Below are positions 44,951 through 53,326 of a stretch of 64,000 nt of DNA, in pieces. The notes under the pieces are model-generated. The model searched no databases. It worked only from the letters and a program-made list of their open reading frames with translations, and was not told the DNA's origin. Source of the DNA: Cellulomonas marina (lineage in GTDB: Bacteria > Actinomycetota > Actinomycetes > Actinomycetales > Cellulomonadaceae); contig NZ_FOKA01000007.1 of NCBI RefSeq assembly GCF_900111925.1, positions 62,001 through 126,000 on the forward strand. Direction: 5' to 3'. Numbering within the stretch: the stretch's first letter is position 1; each line of letters opens with the position of its first letter. A program made the translations under genes and the position numbers.

Positions 44951-45562
44951 ATGCCGAAGATCATCGGGGGCTCCCTGCACGAGCACCGCGAGCAGACCCG
45001 CCTGCGCCTCTTCGGCGCCCTGGCCCGCCTCATGGCCGAGCGCGGGTTCGACGCGGTGACGCTCGCCGAGATCGCGGCCGAGGCCGGGGTCGGGCGCACC
45101 GCCGTCTACAACCACTTCACGGACAAGGAGTCGCTGCTCGTCGGGTTCATCACCCACGAGACGGAGCTCTTCGTCGCGGACCTGCGCGCCGCGCTCGCGG
45201 GGCTCGAGGACCCCACCGAGCGGTTGCGCGCGTACGTGCGGCAGCAGGTGCAGCTCACGCGCGAGTACCACCTCGCGCCCGGGCCGGAGCTGCGCTCGGT
45301 GCTCTCCCGCGAGACGCAGGCCCGCGTGCGCGAGCACGTCGTCATGGTGGAGCGCATCCTGCGGGACGTCCTGGCCGAGGGGATCGCGAGCGGCGCCTTC
45401 CCGGACCAGGACCTCGACGTCACCGTCCCCCTGGTCAACGCCTGCCTGTCGGGCCGCGGCGTGCCGGCGCAGGACGGGCCGGAGCGGCGCCGGGCGGTCG
45501 CGGAGACCGAGGCCTTCGTCCTGCGCGCCGTCGGCGCCGCGCCCGCCCTGGTCCCCGCCTGA
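44951..45562 (+). CDS. TetR-family transcriptional regulator
   Basis: A 203-residue repressor-type protein from the ATG at 44951. The N-terminal helix-turn-helix is clear: RLRLFGALARLMAERGFDAV, TLAEIAAEAGVGRTAVYNHF, TDKESLLVGF. The C-terminal ligand-binding helices have no family-specific motif. It diverges from the GAF regulator gene across 126 bases containing CCGGACGGGTGG (44888-44899) and TTGGAATTTTCC. Its target is unknown; autoregulation or control of the divergent aldehyde unit is possible. Confidence 0.9.
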   Translation: MPKIIGGSLHEHREQTRLRLFGALARLMAERGFDAVTLAEIAAEAGVGRTAVYNHFTDKESLLVGFITHETELFVADLRAALAGLEDPTERLRAYVRQQVQLTREYHLAPGPELRSVLSRETQARVREHVVMVERILRDVLAEGIASGAFPDQDLDVTVPLVNACLSGRGVPAQDGPERRRAVAETEAFVLRAVGAAPALVPA

Positions 45563-45645
45563 GCGCCCGACGACCGGCCGGGCGGGCTCGGCCCGCACCC
45601 CGCCGGGACGCGCCCGCCCGAGGGCGCCGCTCGGAGGCCCCGCGC

Positions 45646-46842
45646 GTGCCCACCACGCGGCTGGAGCTGACGTTCCTGCCCGGGCTCGGCGGCGTGGTGC
45701 ACGACGAGGTCGTCGAGCGGCTCGCGCCGGCGCGTCCGCCGCGGCCGGTGCCAGGGCGGGAGGACGCGCTCGTCGTCGACGTCACCGGTCCGCTGCGGCC
45801 GGCGCTGGCGCTGCGCACGCCCGTCGCGGCCTGGGTCGCGCTGCACCTGGACGTGCCGCGGCCGCGCAGCCTCGTCAGCGGCGACCACCTGGCGCGCGTC
45901 GTGGGGGCCGTCCGGTCCGCGCAGCTCGCCGCCGCCGCGTCGAGCCTCCGCCTCGAGGCGGCGGGCAAGGACTCGCTCGTGCTGCAGCGGCTGGCGGCCG
46001 AGCTGTCGGCGGCGACGGGCCTGCCGCACGACCCGCGCGACGGCGAGCTCGTCGTGCGGCTGCGGCGGGGTGTGCCACCGGAGGGTGGCGCCGCACGCAC
46101 CGAGGACCCCGGCTGGGACGTGCTCGTGCGGATCGGGCGGCGGCCGCTGTCCGCGCGGCCGTGGCGGGTCGTCGACTACCCGGGTGCCGCCAACGCGACC
46201 ATCGCCGCGGCCCTCGTGCGGCTGGCCGGGGTGCGGCCGCAGGACCGCGTGCTGAACCTCATGGGCGGGTCGGGGACGCTGCTGGTGGAGCGCCTGCTGG
46301 CGGGGCCGGCGGCGGCCGCCGCGCTCGTCGACACGGCCGCCGGTGCCCGCGACGCCGCGCGCGCCAACCTCGCGGCGGCGGGGCTCGTCGTCGCCGGGGC
46401 GCCCGCACCGCCGCGCCGCGTCGCGGGGGCGCCCGTCGTCGCCGTCGTGGACGCCGACGCCACGGACTCTGTTGCGCTGGCGGGCGCACTGACGGGCGCA
46501 CTGACGGGCGCACCGACGGGGACCCCCGCGGGCGCCCCGCCGGGCGGCGCCGCCGCCTGGGACCTCGTGCTCGCGGACCCGCCCTGGGGGACGCTGCACG
46601 GCACCCACGCGACGGCGGCCGACGTGCACGCCGGCCTCCTGCGCGGCGCCGCCGCCCTCACCGTGCCCGGCGGCCGGCTCGCGGTTCTCACGCACGAGGT
46701 CCGCGTCATGGAACGCTGCGTCGCGGCCGCCGCCGCCGACTGGCGCCCGGCCGCCGAACCCCTGCGCGTCTTCGCCAAGGGCCACCACCCCCGGATCTGG
46801 GTCCTGGAGCGGCGCGGCGGCACCGGTCAGCCGCGCCGGTAG
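45646..46842 (+). CDS. THUMP/RlmL-type RNA methyltransferase-like protein
   Basis: The GTG at 45646 follows GGAGG and gives 398 residues. The N-terminal half resembles the degenerate N-terminal domain of the UPF0020/TrmN-RlmL group. The C-terminal half is a Rossmann methyltransferase: GAANATIAAALVRLAGVRPQ, RVLNLMGGSGTLLVERLLAG (motif I), DLVLADPPWGTLHGTHA (catalytic D-P-P-W) and GGRLAVLTHEVRVMERCVAA. The DPPW motif points to N2-guanine or similar methylation of tRNA or rRNA. Its last 16 bases overlap the 3' end of the convergent DUF4214 gene. Confidence 0.85.
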   Translation: MPTTRLELTFLPGLGGVVHDEVVERLAPARPPRPVPGREDALVVDVTGPLRPALALRTPVAAWVALHLDVPRPRSLVSGDHLARVVGAVRSAQLAAAASSLRLEAAGKDSLVLQRLAAELSAATGLPHDPRDGELVVRLRRGVPPEGGAARTEDPGWDVLVRIGRRPLSARPWRVVDYPGAANATIAAALVRLAGVRPQDRVLNLMGGSGTLLVERLLAGPAAAAALVDTAAGARDAARANLAAAGLVVAGAPAPPRRVAGAPVVAVVDADATDSVALAGALTGALTGAPTGTPAGAPPGGAAAWDLVLADPPWGTLHGTHATAADVHAGLLRGAAALTVPGGRLAVLTHEVRVMERCVAAAAADWRPAAEPLRVFAKGHHPRIWVLERRGGTGQPRR

Positions 46843-47984
46843 TACTCCTCCGACCCGGCCAGGAACGCGGCGAGCTGCAGGTCGCCCTGGTCCCGGACGA
46901 CCGGCGTCCACACCGCCATCGCCCCCGGCTCCGCCGACCGGCCGAGCAGCCGCTGGTAGAGCGCCTCGACGCGCACCTGGAGCGTCTCCTGGGACTGGTA
47001 GAAGCCGTACGCCAGCGTGGTGCGCGACATGCCGGCGCCCAGCGCGCGCACCCAGCCGTCGAGACCCGCGGCGTCGGGCTCGCGCAGGAGCAGGACGCGG
47101 TAGAGGTCGGTGACCCAGGCGGCGTCGTCGCCGCCGGCGACGGTCCGGTAGTACTCCTCCGAGGCGTAGAACGAGGCGGCGATCTCCGCGACCGGCAGCC
47201 CCGCGCGCGCCGCGGCCGTCCAGCCGGCGAGCCCGCCGGCGTCGGGGGCGCGGTGCAGCGTGTCCTCGTAGAAGCCCGTGACGACGACCGAGATCCACTC
47301 GTCGGAGCGCGACAGCTCGGCGGCGAGGTCGAAGCGGTTGGCCGTGCCGGCCTCGAGGCGCGCCACCTGGCCGGCGAGCTCGGCCGGCGCCGGGTCCCGG
47401 TCGAGGAAGTCCTGGTACAGCCGCACGACGACGGCCTGGTCCGCGCTGTCGGCCGGCGGTGCGGCGGGCGCGCACTCCACGGTCACCGACGTCGTCACCG
47501 ACCGCTCGGCGTGCGCCACCGTGAGCGCGACGACCTGCCCCGTCACGAGGGCCAGGGGCGCCGCGCCGGGCGCACCGCCCGACGTGAGCACCTCCGTGGT
47601 CGCGGTGGCCACCGCGGCGTGGGCGTCGGGCCGGCTCAGGACGGTCGCGCCGTCCACCGTCACCGTGACGTCGCCGAGCCGCGCCTGCTCCACGCCGTCG
47701 ACCGTGCGGGTCGGCCACCCGGCGTTGACCGCCGGCTGGAGGGTGACGACCGCGGTGCCGACAGGTCCGGCGCACTGCACGTCGACGCCCGCCGTGCTCG
47801 GCAGCCGGAACGCGTCCGACGGCTCGGCCAGCACGCGGTCGACGGGCAGGTCCTCCGCGGCCGACGCCCCCGACAGCAGCGCGGGCAGCGTCACCGGCAC
47901 CACGCCCAGCACCACCGCGGCGGGCAGCGCCACCCCGAGGGCGCGCCGTCCGCGCCTCCTGGCCTCGGCCTCGACCACGCGCAC
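46827..47984 (-). CDS. Secreted DUF4214 repeat protein
   Basis: From a GTG at 47984 (a second at 47978) the product is 385 residues with a signal peptide (LGVALPAAVVLGVVPVTLPALLSGASA). A beta-rich domain of about 130 residues follows, then three DUF4214-type repeats, each with a V-LY-D-LDRDP-pattern: VVVRLYQDFLDRDPAPAELA, FYEDTLHRAPDAGGLAGW and LYRVLLLREPDAAGLDGW, plus SRSDEW, ASEEYY and GSEEYY boxes. DUF4214 repeats occur in S-layer-like and secreted proteins, often calcium-related. The function is unknown. No strong ribosome-binding site is visible. Confidence 0.82.
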   Translation of the reverse strand: MRVVEAEARRRGRRALGVALPAAVVLGVVPVTLPALLSGASAAEDLPVDRVLAEPSDAFRLPSTAGVDVQCAGPVGTAVVTLQPAVNAGWPTRTVDGVEQARLGDVTVTVDGATVLSRPDAHAAVATATTEVLTSGGAPGAAPLALVTGQVVALTVAHAERSVTTSVTVECAPAAPPADSADQAVVVRLYQDFLDRDPAPAELAGQVARLEAGTANRFDLAAELSRSDEWISVVVTGFYEDTLHRAPDAGGLAGWTAAARAGLPVAEIAASFYASEEYYRTVAGGDDAAWVTDLYRVLLLREPDAAGLDGWVRALGAGMSRTTLAYGFYQSQETLQVRVEALYQRLLGRSAEPGAMAVWTPVVRDQGDLQLAAFLAGSEEYYRRG

Positions 47985-48097
47985 CGCCCCGTTCGTCCCG
48001 GTCGGTGCCGTTCGCACCGCCCGGGCACTGTACGCACGGCGCGCCACGGACCGGCACCCCCCGGAGGGAGGACGCGCGGCGCGGGCGGTCCCGAGGA

Positions 48098-48129
48098 GCG
48101 GGGGACGTGGTGAAGGCCACGTCCCCCGC
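48098..48129. promoter_or_regulatory. 13-bp hairpin between divergent genes
   Basis: GCGGGGGACGTGG (48098-48110) pairs perfectly with CCACGTCCCCCGC (48117-48129) around TGAAGG. It looks like a terminator but sits between two divergent genes, 41 bases before the UV-endonuclease start. It may be a 5'-leader attenuator or an operator. Confidence 0.5.
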
Positions 48130-48170
48130 CCCGGCGTGCACGCTCCGCCGGGCCGGGGCAGCGTGAGGGC

Positions 48171-49238
48171 ATGCAGACGCCCGTCCACCCCTACCGGCTC
48201 GGCTTCGCGGTGAAGATCGTCGGCGACGGCGGCATCCCGACCTCCGACGGGCGGCGCTGGCAGAGCGGGCCGCACCTCTCCCGCTCGCTGGAGCTCCTCG
48301 GGCCGGCCATCGACTACCTGGAGAAGATCGACGTCCGGGTGTTCCGGCTCTCGTCGAGCACCGTCCCCTACGGCACGCACCCCGACCTGCCCGAGCTGGA
48401 CTACCGCCGGCAGATCGACCAGTGCGCCGACCAGCTCGCGGAGCTCGGCGCCCGCATCCGCGCCGCCGGCATCCGCCTGTCGACGCACCCGGGCCAGTAC
48501 ACGGTCATCAACGGCCCCGAGCCGGAGCTGTCCCGCAAGTCCTCGCTCGACCTCGAGCAGGACGCCGCGCTGCTCGACGCCCTGGGCCAGGGGCCGGAGG
48601 GCACGGTCGTCGTGCACGTGGGCGGGCTGTACAACGACCGGCCCTCCGCGCTGGACCGCTGGGCCGCCGCGTACGAGCGGCTGTCGGACCGGGCGCAGGC
48701 CCGCCTCGGCCTCGAGAACGACGACGGCCCCTTCGGCGTCGACGACGTCCTCGAGCTCAGCCGCCGCACCGGCGTCCGGGTCGTCTACGACCAGCACCAC
48801 CACCGCACGCACGTGACCTCCGTCGGCATCCCGCCGGAGGAGGCGCTGGCCGCCGCGTACGCGACGTGGGCGCCCGGCGTCCGTCCGAAGGTGCACCTGT
48901 CCTCCGCGCGGCTCGACGTCGAGACCGTGGCGAAGAAGGTGCCCGGGACACGGAGGACCCAGCAGGTGCCCGTGCTCCCGCGGCTGACCCCGCACGCCGA
49001 CCTCGTCTCGCCGTGGGACCTCGTCGAGCTGCTGCGGATCGCGCCCGGGCCGCTCGACGTCGTCCTGGAGGCCAAGGCCAAGGACCTGGCCCTGCTGCAC
49101 GCGCGGGCCGCGCTGGAGAAGCTGTTCCCCGACGTGGCGGCGCGCGAGGAGCGGCGGCGGCCGGGCGACGACGCGGCCGCCGCGGAGGTGGTCGACACGG
49201 ACGACCTGCTGGCGCCGGAGCGGGCCGTCGTGCCCTGA
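48171..49238 (+). CDS. uvsE: UV damage endonuclease UvsE/UvdE
   Basis: A 355-residue TIM-barrel repair nuclease that nicks 5' to UV photoproducts. Conserved metal-site segments are present: RLGFAVKIVGDGGI, RSLELLGPAIDYLEKIDVRV, FRLSSSTVPYGTHPD, RLSTHPGQYTVINGPE, GTVVVHVGGLYNDRPSALDR, LGLENDDGPFGVDDVL, VVYDQHHHRTH, PKVHLSSAR and ADLVSPWDL. The C-terminal 40 residues are an acidic/Arg-rich extension. It is monocistronic in appearance. Confidence 0.95.
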   Translation: MQTPVHPYRLGFAVKIVGDGGIPTSDGRRWQSGPHLSRSLELLGPAIDYLEKIDVRVFRLSSSTVPYGTHPDLPELDYRRQIDQCADQLAELGARIRAAGIRLSTHPGQYTVINGPEPELSRKSSLDLEQDAALLDALGQGPEGTVVVHVGGLYNDRPSALDRWAAAYERLSDRAQARLGLENDDGPFGVDDVLELSRRTGVRVVYDQHHHRTHVTSVGIPPEEALAAAYATWAPGVRPKVHLSSARLDVETVAKKVPGTRRTQQVPVLPRLTPHADLVSPWDLVELLRIAPGPLDVVLEAKAKDLALLHARAALEKLFPDVAAREERRRPGDDAAAAEVVDTDDLLAPERAVVP

Positions 49239-49342
49239 GGAGCCGGTGGGTCGTCGCGTCGCGGCCCTGGCCGGGCGTCGACGCGAGCAGGGTCACGTCC
49301 GGGGCCGCCGGACGACGCCCGCGGGCGCGCTAGCGTCGAGGG

Positions 49343-50263
49343 ATGACCGCCGCCACCCCCGCCGGGCCGCCGCCCGGGCCCTCGACGCCCGACACGCCCG
49401 CCCCCCTCGCGTCCGTGGTCATCCCCGTCCGCAACGGGGCGGCGACGCTCCCGGCGCAGCTCGAGTCCCTGGCCCGCCAGCGCACCGCGCGGTCCTTCGA
49501 GGTGGTCGTGGCCGACAACGGGTCCACGGACGGCACGGCGGACGTCGTGCGGTCCTTCGAGGGCCGGGTCCCGGGGCTGCGCCTCGTCGACGCGAGCGGG
49601 CGCGCCGGCGCCAACCACGCCCGCAACGTCGGCACCGCGGCCGCGCGCGGCACGCAGGTGCTCATGTGCGACGCGGACGACGAGACGGACGAGGACTGGG
49701 TGGAGGTCATGTCGGCCGCGCTCGACACGGCGGACGCCGTCGCCGGCCGGGTCGACCGCACGCGGCTCAACGCCGACGTCGCCGCGCTCGGCCTGCGGGT
49801 CGACGGCATGAGCGGACTGTCGACGCAGCACGACTTCCTGCCCTGGCCCATCGGCGCCAACGCCGGCTACCGGCGGGCGGCGTGGGAGCAGGTCGGCGGC
49901 TTCGACGAGGACTACGTGCGCGGCGGCACGGAGACCGAGTTCTTCTGGCGGCTGCAGCTCGCGGGGTTCACGCTCGTCGACGTGCCGGGCTCGCTCGTCC
50001 ACTACCGGATGCGGCCGGACGTGCAGAAGTCGGTCAAGCAGATGTACATCTGGGGCCGTCAGGCACCCATGCTGTACCGCGACTTCCGCCGCCACGGGAT
50101 GCCGTGGAAGCCCGTCCGCAGCCTGCGCTACTGGCTGTGGGTGCTGAGCCTGGCGCCGCGGTCGGTCCGGGACCGCACCCGGCGGATCGAGCTGCGCCGC
50201 CACGCGGCCTACCTCGCCGGCCGGGTCGTCGGCAGCATCAAGTACCGCGTGCTCTACCTCTGA
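49343..50263 (+). CDS. Family 2 glycosyltransferase
   Basis: A 306-residue GT-A glycosyltransferase. Motifs: ASVVIPVRNGAATLPAQLES, VVVADNGSTDGTADVVRSFE, GANHARNVGTAAARGTQVL, MCDADDETDEDWVE (DxD-like metal site) and GANAGYRRAAWEQVGGFDED. The C-terminal YWLWVLSLAPRSVRDRTRR helix may sit at the membrane. It probably adds sugars to a cell-surface glycan. The acceptor is unknown. It converges on a second GT2 gene. Confidence 0.9.
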   Translation: MTAATPAGPPPGPSTPDTPAPLASVVIPVRNGAATLPAQLESLARQRTARSFEVVVADNGSTDGTADVVRSFEGRVPGLRLVDASGRAGANHARNVGTAAARGTQVLMCDADDETDEDWVEVMSAALDTADAVAGRVDRTRLNADVAALGLRVDGMSGLSTQHDFLPWPIGANAGYRRAAWEQVGGFDEDYVRGGTETEFFWRLQLAGFTLVDVPGSLVHYRMRPDVQKSVKQMYIWGRQAPMLYRDFRRHGMPWKPVRSLRYWLWVLSLAPRSVRDRTRRIELRRHAAYLAGRVVGSIKYRVLYL

Positions 50264-50281
50264 CCCCGCCCGGCGGCGGGT

Positions 50282-51211
50282 CTACCGGCCGTGCACCGTC
50301 CGGTAGTCGTCGTACGTCGCGCCGACGAGGCCGAGGACCAGGCCCGCGCCCAGCGCCACCTCCTGCAGGCCTTTCGTCCGGCCGATCCGACCGCGTCCGA
50401 CGACGACGAGCACGAGCCCCCGCAGGACGGTGAGCAACCCGTTGACGACCCGGCGCGCGTAGCGCAGGGGCGTGCCGCCGAGCAGGCGCAGCGACGCGCT
50501 GCGCGTCAGCCCGTAGCGGTAGGACCGTGCGACGAGCCACCGGACGCTGATGCGCGAGGCCGGCACGGTCTCGCGCACCACCGCCTCGTCGGCCCAGACG
50601 ATCCGGCGCCCGCGGGCCACGGCCTGCGCGAAGAAGTGCGTGTCCTCCCCGCCCTGGCTGCCCGTGTGCTCGAACCGCAGCCCGTCCTGGGTGAACAGCC
50701 GCGTGTCGATGAGCACGTTGCTCGTGCGCGCGTACCCGATCTCCGTGCCCGTGGCGAAGCGCGGCCGCTCGTAGAACCCGCCCTGCACCGCCCAGGCGGG
50801 GGCGCCCGGCTCGAACTCCGGCTCGACCGTCGCGGTGACGACCTCGGCGCCCGTCGTGCGCCGGACCTCCAGCATCGTGCGCAGCCAGGCGGGGTCGGCG
50901 CGCTCGTCGTCGTCGAGGAAGAGCAGGACGTCGCACGGCTGCGAGAGCGCCGCGGCGACCGCCGCGTTGCGCGCGGCCGGGATGCCGGGCACCGGCTCGT
51001 GCACGTAGACGACCGGCCAGCGGTCCCCCGTGCGCGCCTCGACGCCCGCGCGGGCCGACGGCTCGGCGTCGTTGTCCACGACGACCACGCGCACGTCGAC
51101 CGGCTCGTGGTCCGGGCCGACCGGGTCCTCCTGACGGGACAGGGAGTCCAGGAGCGCCGCCAGCCCCTGCGGCCTCAGCTTGGTGCACACGCAGACGGCG
51201 ACGGAGAGCAT
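50282..51211 (-). CDS. Family 2 glycosyltransferase
   Basis: The ATG at 51211 gives 309 residues. GT2 features: MLSVAVCVCTKLRPQGLAAL, DVRVVVVDNDAEPSARAGV, PGIPAARNAAVAAALSQPCD, VLLFLDDDERADPAWLRTML (metal site), FARTSNVLI-like YARTSNVLIDTRLF and TGSQGGEDTHFFAQAVARGR (catalytic E-D). One or two hydrophobic segments near the C-terminus (LLTVLRGLVLVVVGRG; LGAGLVLGLVGA) suggest membrane association. The downstream intergenic CCCGCC...GGCGGG is a possible shared terminator with the convergent GT2 gene. Confidence 0.9.
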   Translation of the reverse strand: MLSVAVCVCTKLRPQGLAALLDSLSRQEDPVGPDHEPVDVRVVVVDNDAEPSARAGVEARTGDRWPVVYVHEPVPGIPAARNAAVAAALSQPCDVLLFLDDDERADPAWLRTMLEVRRTTGAEVVTATVEPEFEPGAPAWAVQGGFYERPRFATGTEIGYARTSNVLIDTRLFTQDGLRFEHTGSQGGEDTHFFAQAVARGRRIVWADEAVVRETVPASRISVRWLVARSYRYGLTRSASLRLLGGTPLRYARRVVNGLLTVLRGLVLVVVGRGRIGRTKGLQEVALGAGLVLGLVGATYDDYRTVHGR

Positions 51212-51299
51212 GGGCGGGACACTACCGACCCAGGTCACCCGCCCGGGGGGCCGCCGCCCGTGACGCTCGACTCCTGCGGCCCCGGGCGATGATGGGGTC

Positions 51300-53303
51300 G
51301 TGCCGCCGACCGTGCCTCCCGCCGCCCGCCCCGCTCGCCCCGCCCGCCTGCCGCGCGTCCGTGCGTCGGAGCTCGTCGGGCGCGGGTGGCTCAACACCGG
51401 CGGGCGCGACCTGCGGCTGGCGGACCTGCGCGGCAAGGTCGTCGTGCTCGACTTCTGGACGTTCTGCTGCATCAACTGCCTGCACGTGCTCGACGAGCTG
51501 CGCGAGCTCGAGGAGAGCCACCGCGACGTGCTGGTCATCGTCGGGGTGCACTCCCCGAAGTTCGTGCACGAGGCGGACCCGGCGGCGCTGGCGGCGGCCG
51601 TCGAGCGGTACGACGTGCGCCACCCCGTGCTCGACGACCCGTCGCTGGTGACGTGGGGCGCCTACACGGCCCGGGCGTGGCCGACGCTCGTCGTCGTCGA
51701 CCCCGAGGGGTACGTCGTGGCCCAGATGGCCGGGGAGGGGCACGGCCACAACCTCGCCGTGCTGGTCGACGAGCTCGTCGCCGAGCACGAGGCGAAGGGG
51801 ACGCTGCACCGCGGCGACGGCCCCTACGTGCCGCCCGCGCCGACCGCGGGCACGCTGCGGTTCCCGGCGAAGGCCGTCGCGCTGCCGGACGGGCACCTGC
51901 TCGTGGCGGACGCCGGCCACCACTCCCTGGCCGAGCTCGCCGCCGACGGGGAGACGCTCGTGCGGCGGATCGGGTCCGGCGAGCGCGGGCTCGTCGACGG
52001 CGGGCCGGGCGCGGCGCGGTTCAGCGAGCCGAACGGCCTGTGCCTCGTGCCCGACGAGCTGCGGTCGTGGCTCGGCTACGACGTGCTGGTGGCGGACACG
52101 GTCAACCACGCGCTGCGCGGCGTGCGGCTGGCCGACGGGCACGTGACCACCGTGGCCGGGACCGGCGAGCAGTACATGGTGGGCGGCCCGGACAACCTCG
52201 TCGTGCGCGACGGGGTCCGCGTCGAGGAGGTGCGCGGGCTGCTGGACGACGCCCCCGGCTCCTACGCACCGCTCGACGTCCGCCTGTCCTCGCCCTGGGA
52301 CGTCGTGTGGTCCCCGGACCTGGCCGCGTTCGTCGTCGCGATGGCCGGCAACCACACCCTGTGGGTGTTCGACGGCGAGCAGGGGTCGATCGGGCTGCTC
52401 GCGGGGACCATGAACGAGGGGCTCGTCGACGGCGACCCACTCGGGGCCTGGTTCGCACAGCCGTCGGGGCTGGCGCTCGGGCCGGACCGGCGGGTGTGGG
52501 TGGCGGACTCGGAGACCTCCGCGCTGCGCTGGCTCGACCCTCGGGCCGGCGGCACGTCGGCGGCCGTGCACACCGCCGTCGGCGAGGGCTTGTTCGACTT
52601 CGGGCACCGGGACGGCCCCGCCGACGAGGCGCGCCTGCAGCACCCGCTCGGCGTCGCCGTGCTGCCCGACGGGTCCGTCCTCGTCGCCGACACCTACAAC
52701 GGCGCGCTGCGGCGCCTCGTCCCGCCTGCCGAGGGGACGCCGGACGGCACGCCGGGGACGGTCACCACCCTCGCCACCGGCCTGGCCGAGCCCAGCGGCG
52801 TCGTCGTCCTGCCCGGCGACGAGGGCGCCGCCCCGACGGTCCTCGTCGTGGAGTCGGCCGCCCACCGGCTGACCCGTGTGGCGCTGCCGGCGGACGTGGC
52901 CGGCGGACTCGTCGGGGACGTGCTCGACCACGGCGCCCACCGCACCCGCCGCCCCCCGACGGACGTCCCGCCCGGCGAGGTCCTGCTCGACGTGGTGTTC
53001 ACGCCGGCCGCCGGGCAGAAGCTCGACGACCGCTGGGGGCCGTCGACGCGGCTGAGCGTGTCGGCCACGCCGCCCGGCCTGCTCCGGGCCGGGGCCGGCG
53101 ACGGCACCGACCTCGTCCGCACCCTCGAGCTCGACCCCGCGGTGGCCGAGGGGGTCCTGCACGTGACCGCGCAGGCGGCCTCATGCGATGCCGCCGACGA
53201 GGTCGAGTTCCCCGCCTGCCACCTGCACCAGCAGGACTGGGGCGTCCCGGTGCGGGTCGTGCCGGGCACCGACGCGCGACTGGTGCTCCCGCTGCACGGC
53301 TGA
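51300..53303 (+). CDS. Thioredoxin-like / NHL-repeat protein (NHLRC2-like)
   Basis: A 667-residue protein from the GTG at 51300. The N-terminal thioredoxin fold has VVVLDFWTFCCINCLHVLDE, whose CCINC motif is the same type as in NHLRC2. An NHL beta-propeller follows: FPAKAVALPDGHLLVADAGH, DVLVADTVNHALRGVRLADG, SSPWDVVWSPDLAAFVVAM, QPSGLALGPDRRVWVADSE and HPLGVAVLPDGSVLVADTYN. A C-terminal beta-domain ends DWGVPVRVVPG. No signal peptide is evident. A redox or scaffolding role is likely but unproven. Confidence 0.9.
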   Translation: MPPTVPPAARPARPARLPRVRASELVGRGWLNTGGRDLRLADLRGKVVVLDFWTFCCINCLHVLDELRELEESHRDVLVIVGVHSPKFVHEADPAALAAAVERYDVRHPVLDDPSLVTWGAYTARAWPTLVVVDPEGYVVAQMAGEGHGHNLAVLVDELVAEHEAKGTLHRGDGPYVPPAPTAGTLRFPAKAVALPDGHLLVADAGHHSLAELAADGETLVRRIGSGERGLVDGGPGAARFSEPNGLCLVPDELRSWLGYDVLVADTVNHALRGVRLADGHVTTVAGTGEQYMVGGPDNLVVRDGVRVEEVRGLLDDAPGSYAPLDVRLSSPWDVVWSPDLAAFVVAMAGNHTLWVFDGEQGSIGLLAGTMNEGLVDGDPLGAWFAQPSGLALGPDRRVWVADSETSALRWLDPRAGGTSAAVHTAVGEGLFDFGHRDGPADEARLQHPLGVAVLPDGSVLVADTYNGALRRLVPPAEGTPDGTPGTVTTLATGLAEPSGVVVLPGDEGAAPTVLVVESAAHRLTRVALPADVAGGLVGDVLDHGAHRTRRPPTDVPPGEVLLDVVFTPAAGQKLDDRWGPSTRLSVSATPPGLLRAGAGDGTDLVRTLELDPAVAEGVLHVTAQAASCDAADEVEFPACHLHQQDWGVPVRVVPGTDARLVLPLHG

Positions 53304-53326
53304 GCCCTGCGGCGCGGTGCTCAGCC
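53298..53326. terminator. Hairpin covering two convergent stop codons
   Basis: GGCTGAGC (53298-53305) and GCTCAGCC (53319-53326) form an 8-bp stem that includes the TGA of the NHL gene and the stop of the convergent GGDEF gene. Confidence 0.6.

Noticed and set aside
46827..46842. Overlap of convergent 3' ends as a sign of a broken gene
   Set aside because: Both genes end normally and keep their family features; short convergent overlaps are ordinary in compact genomes.
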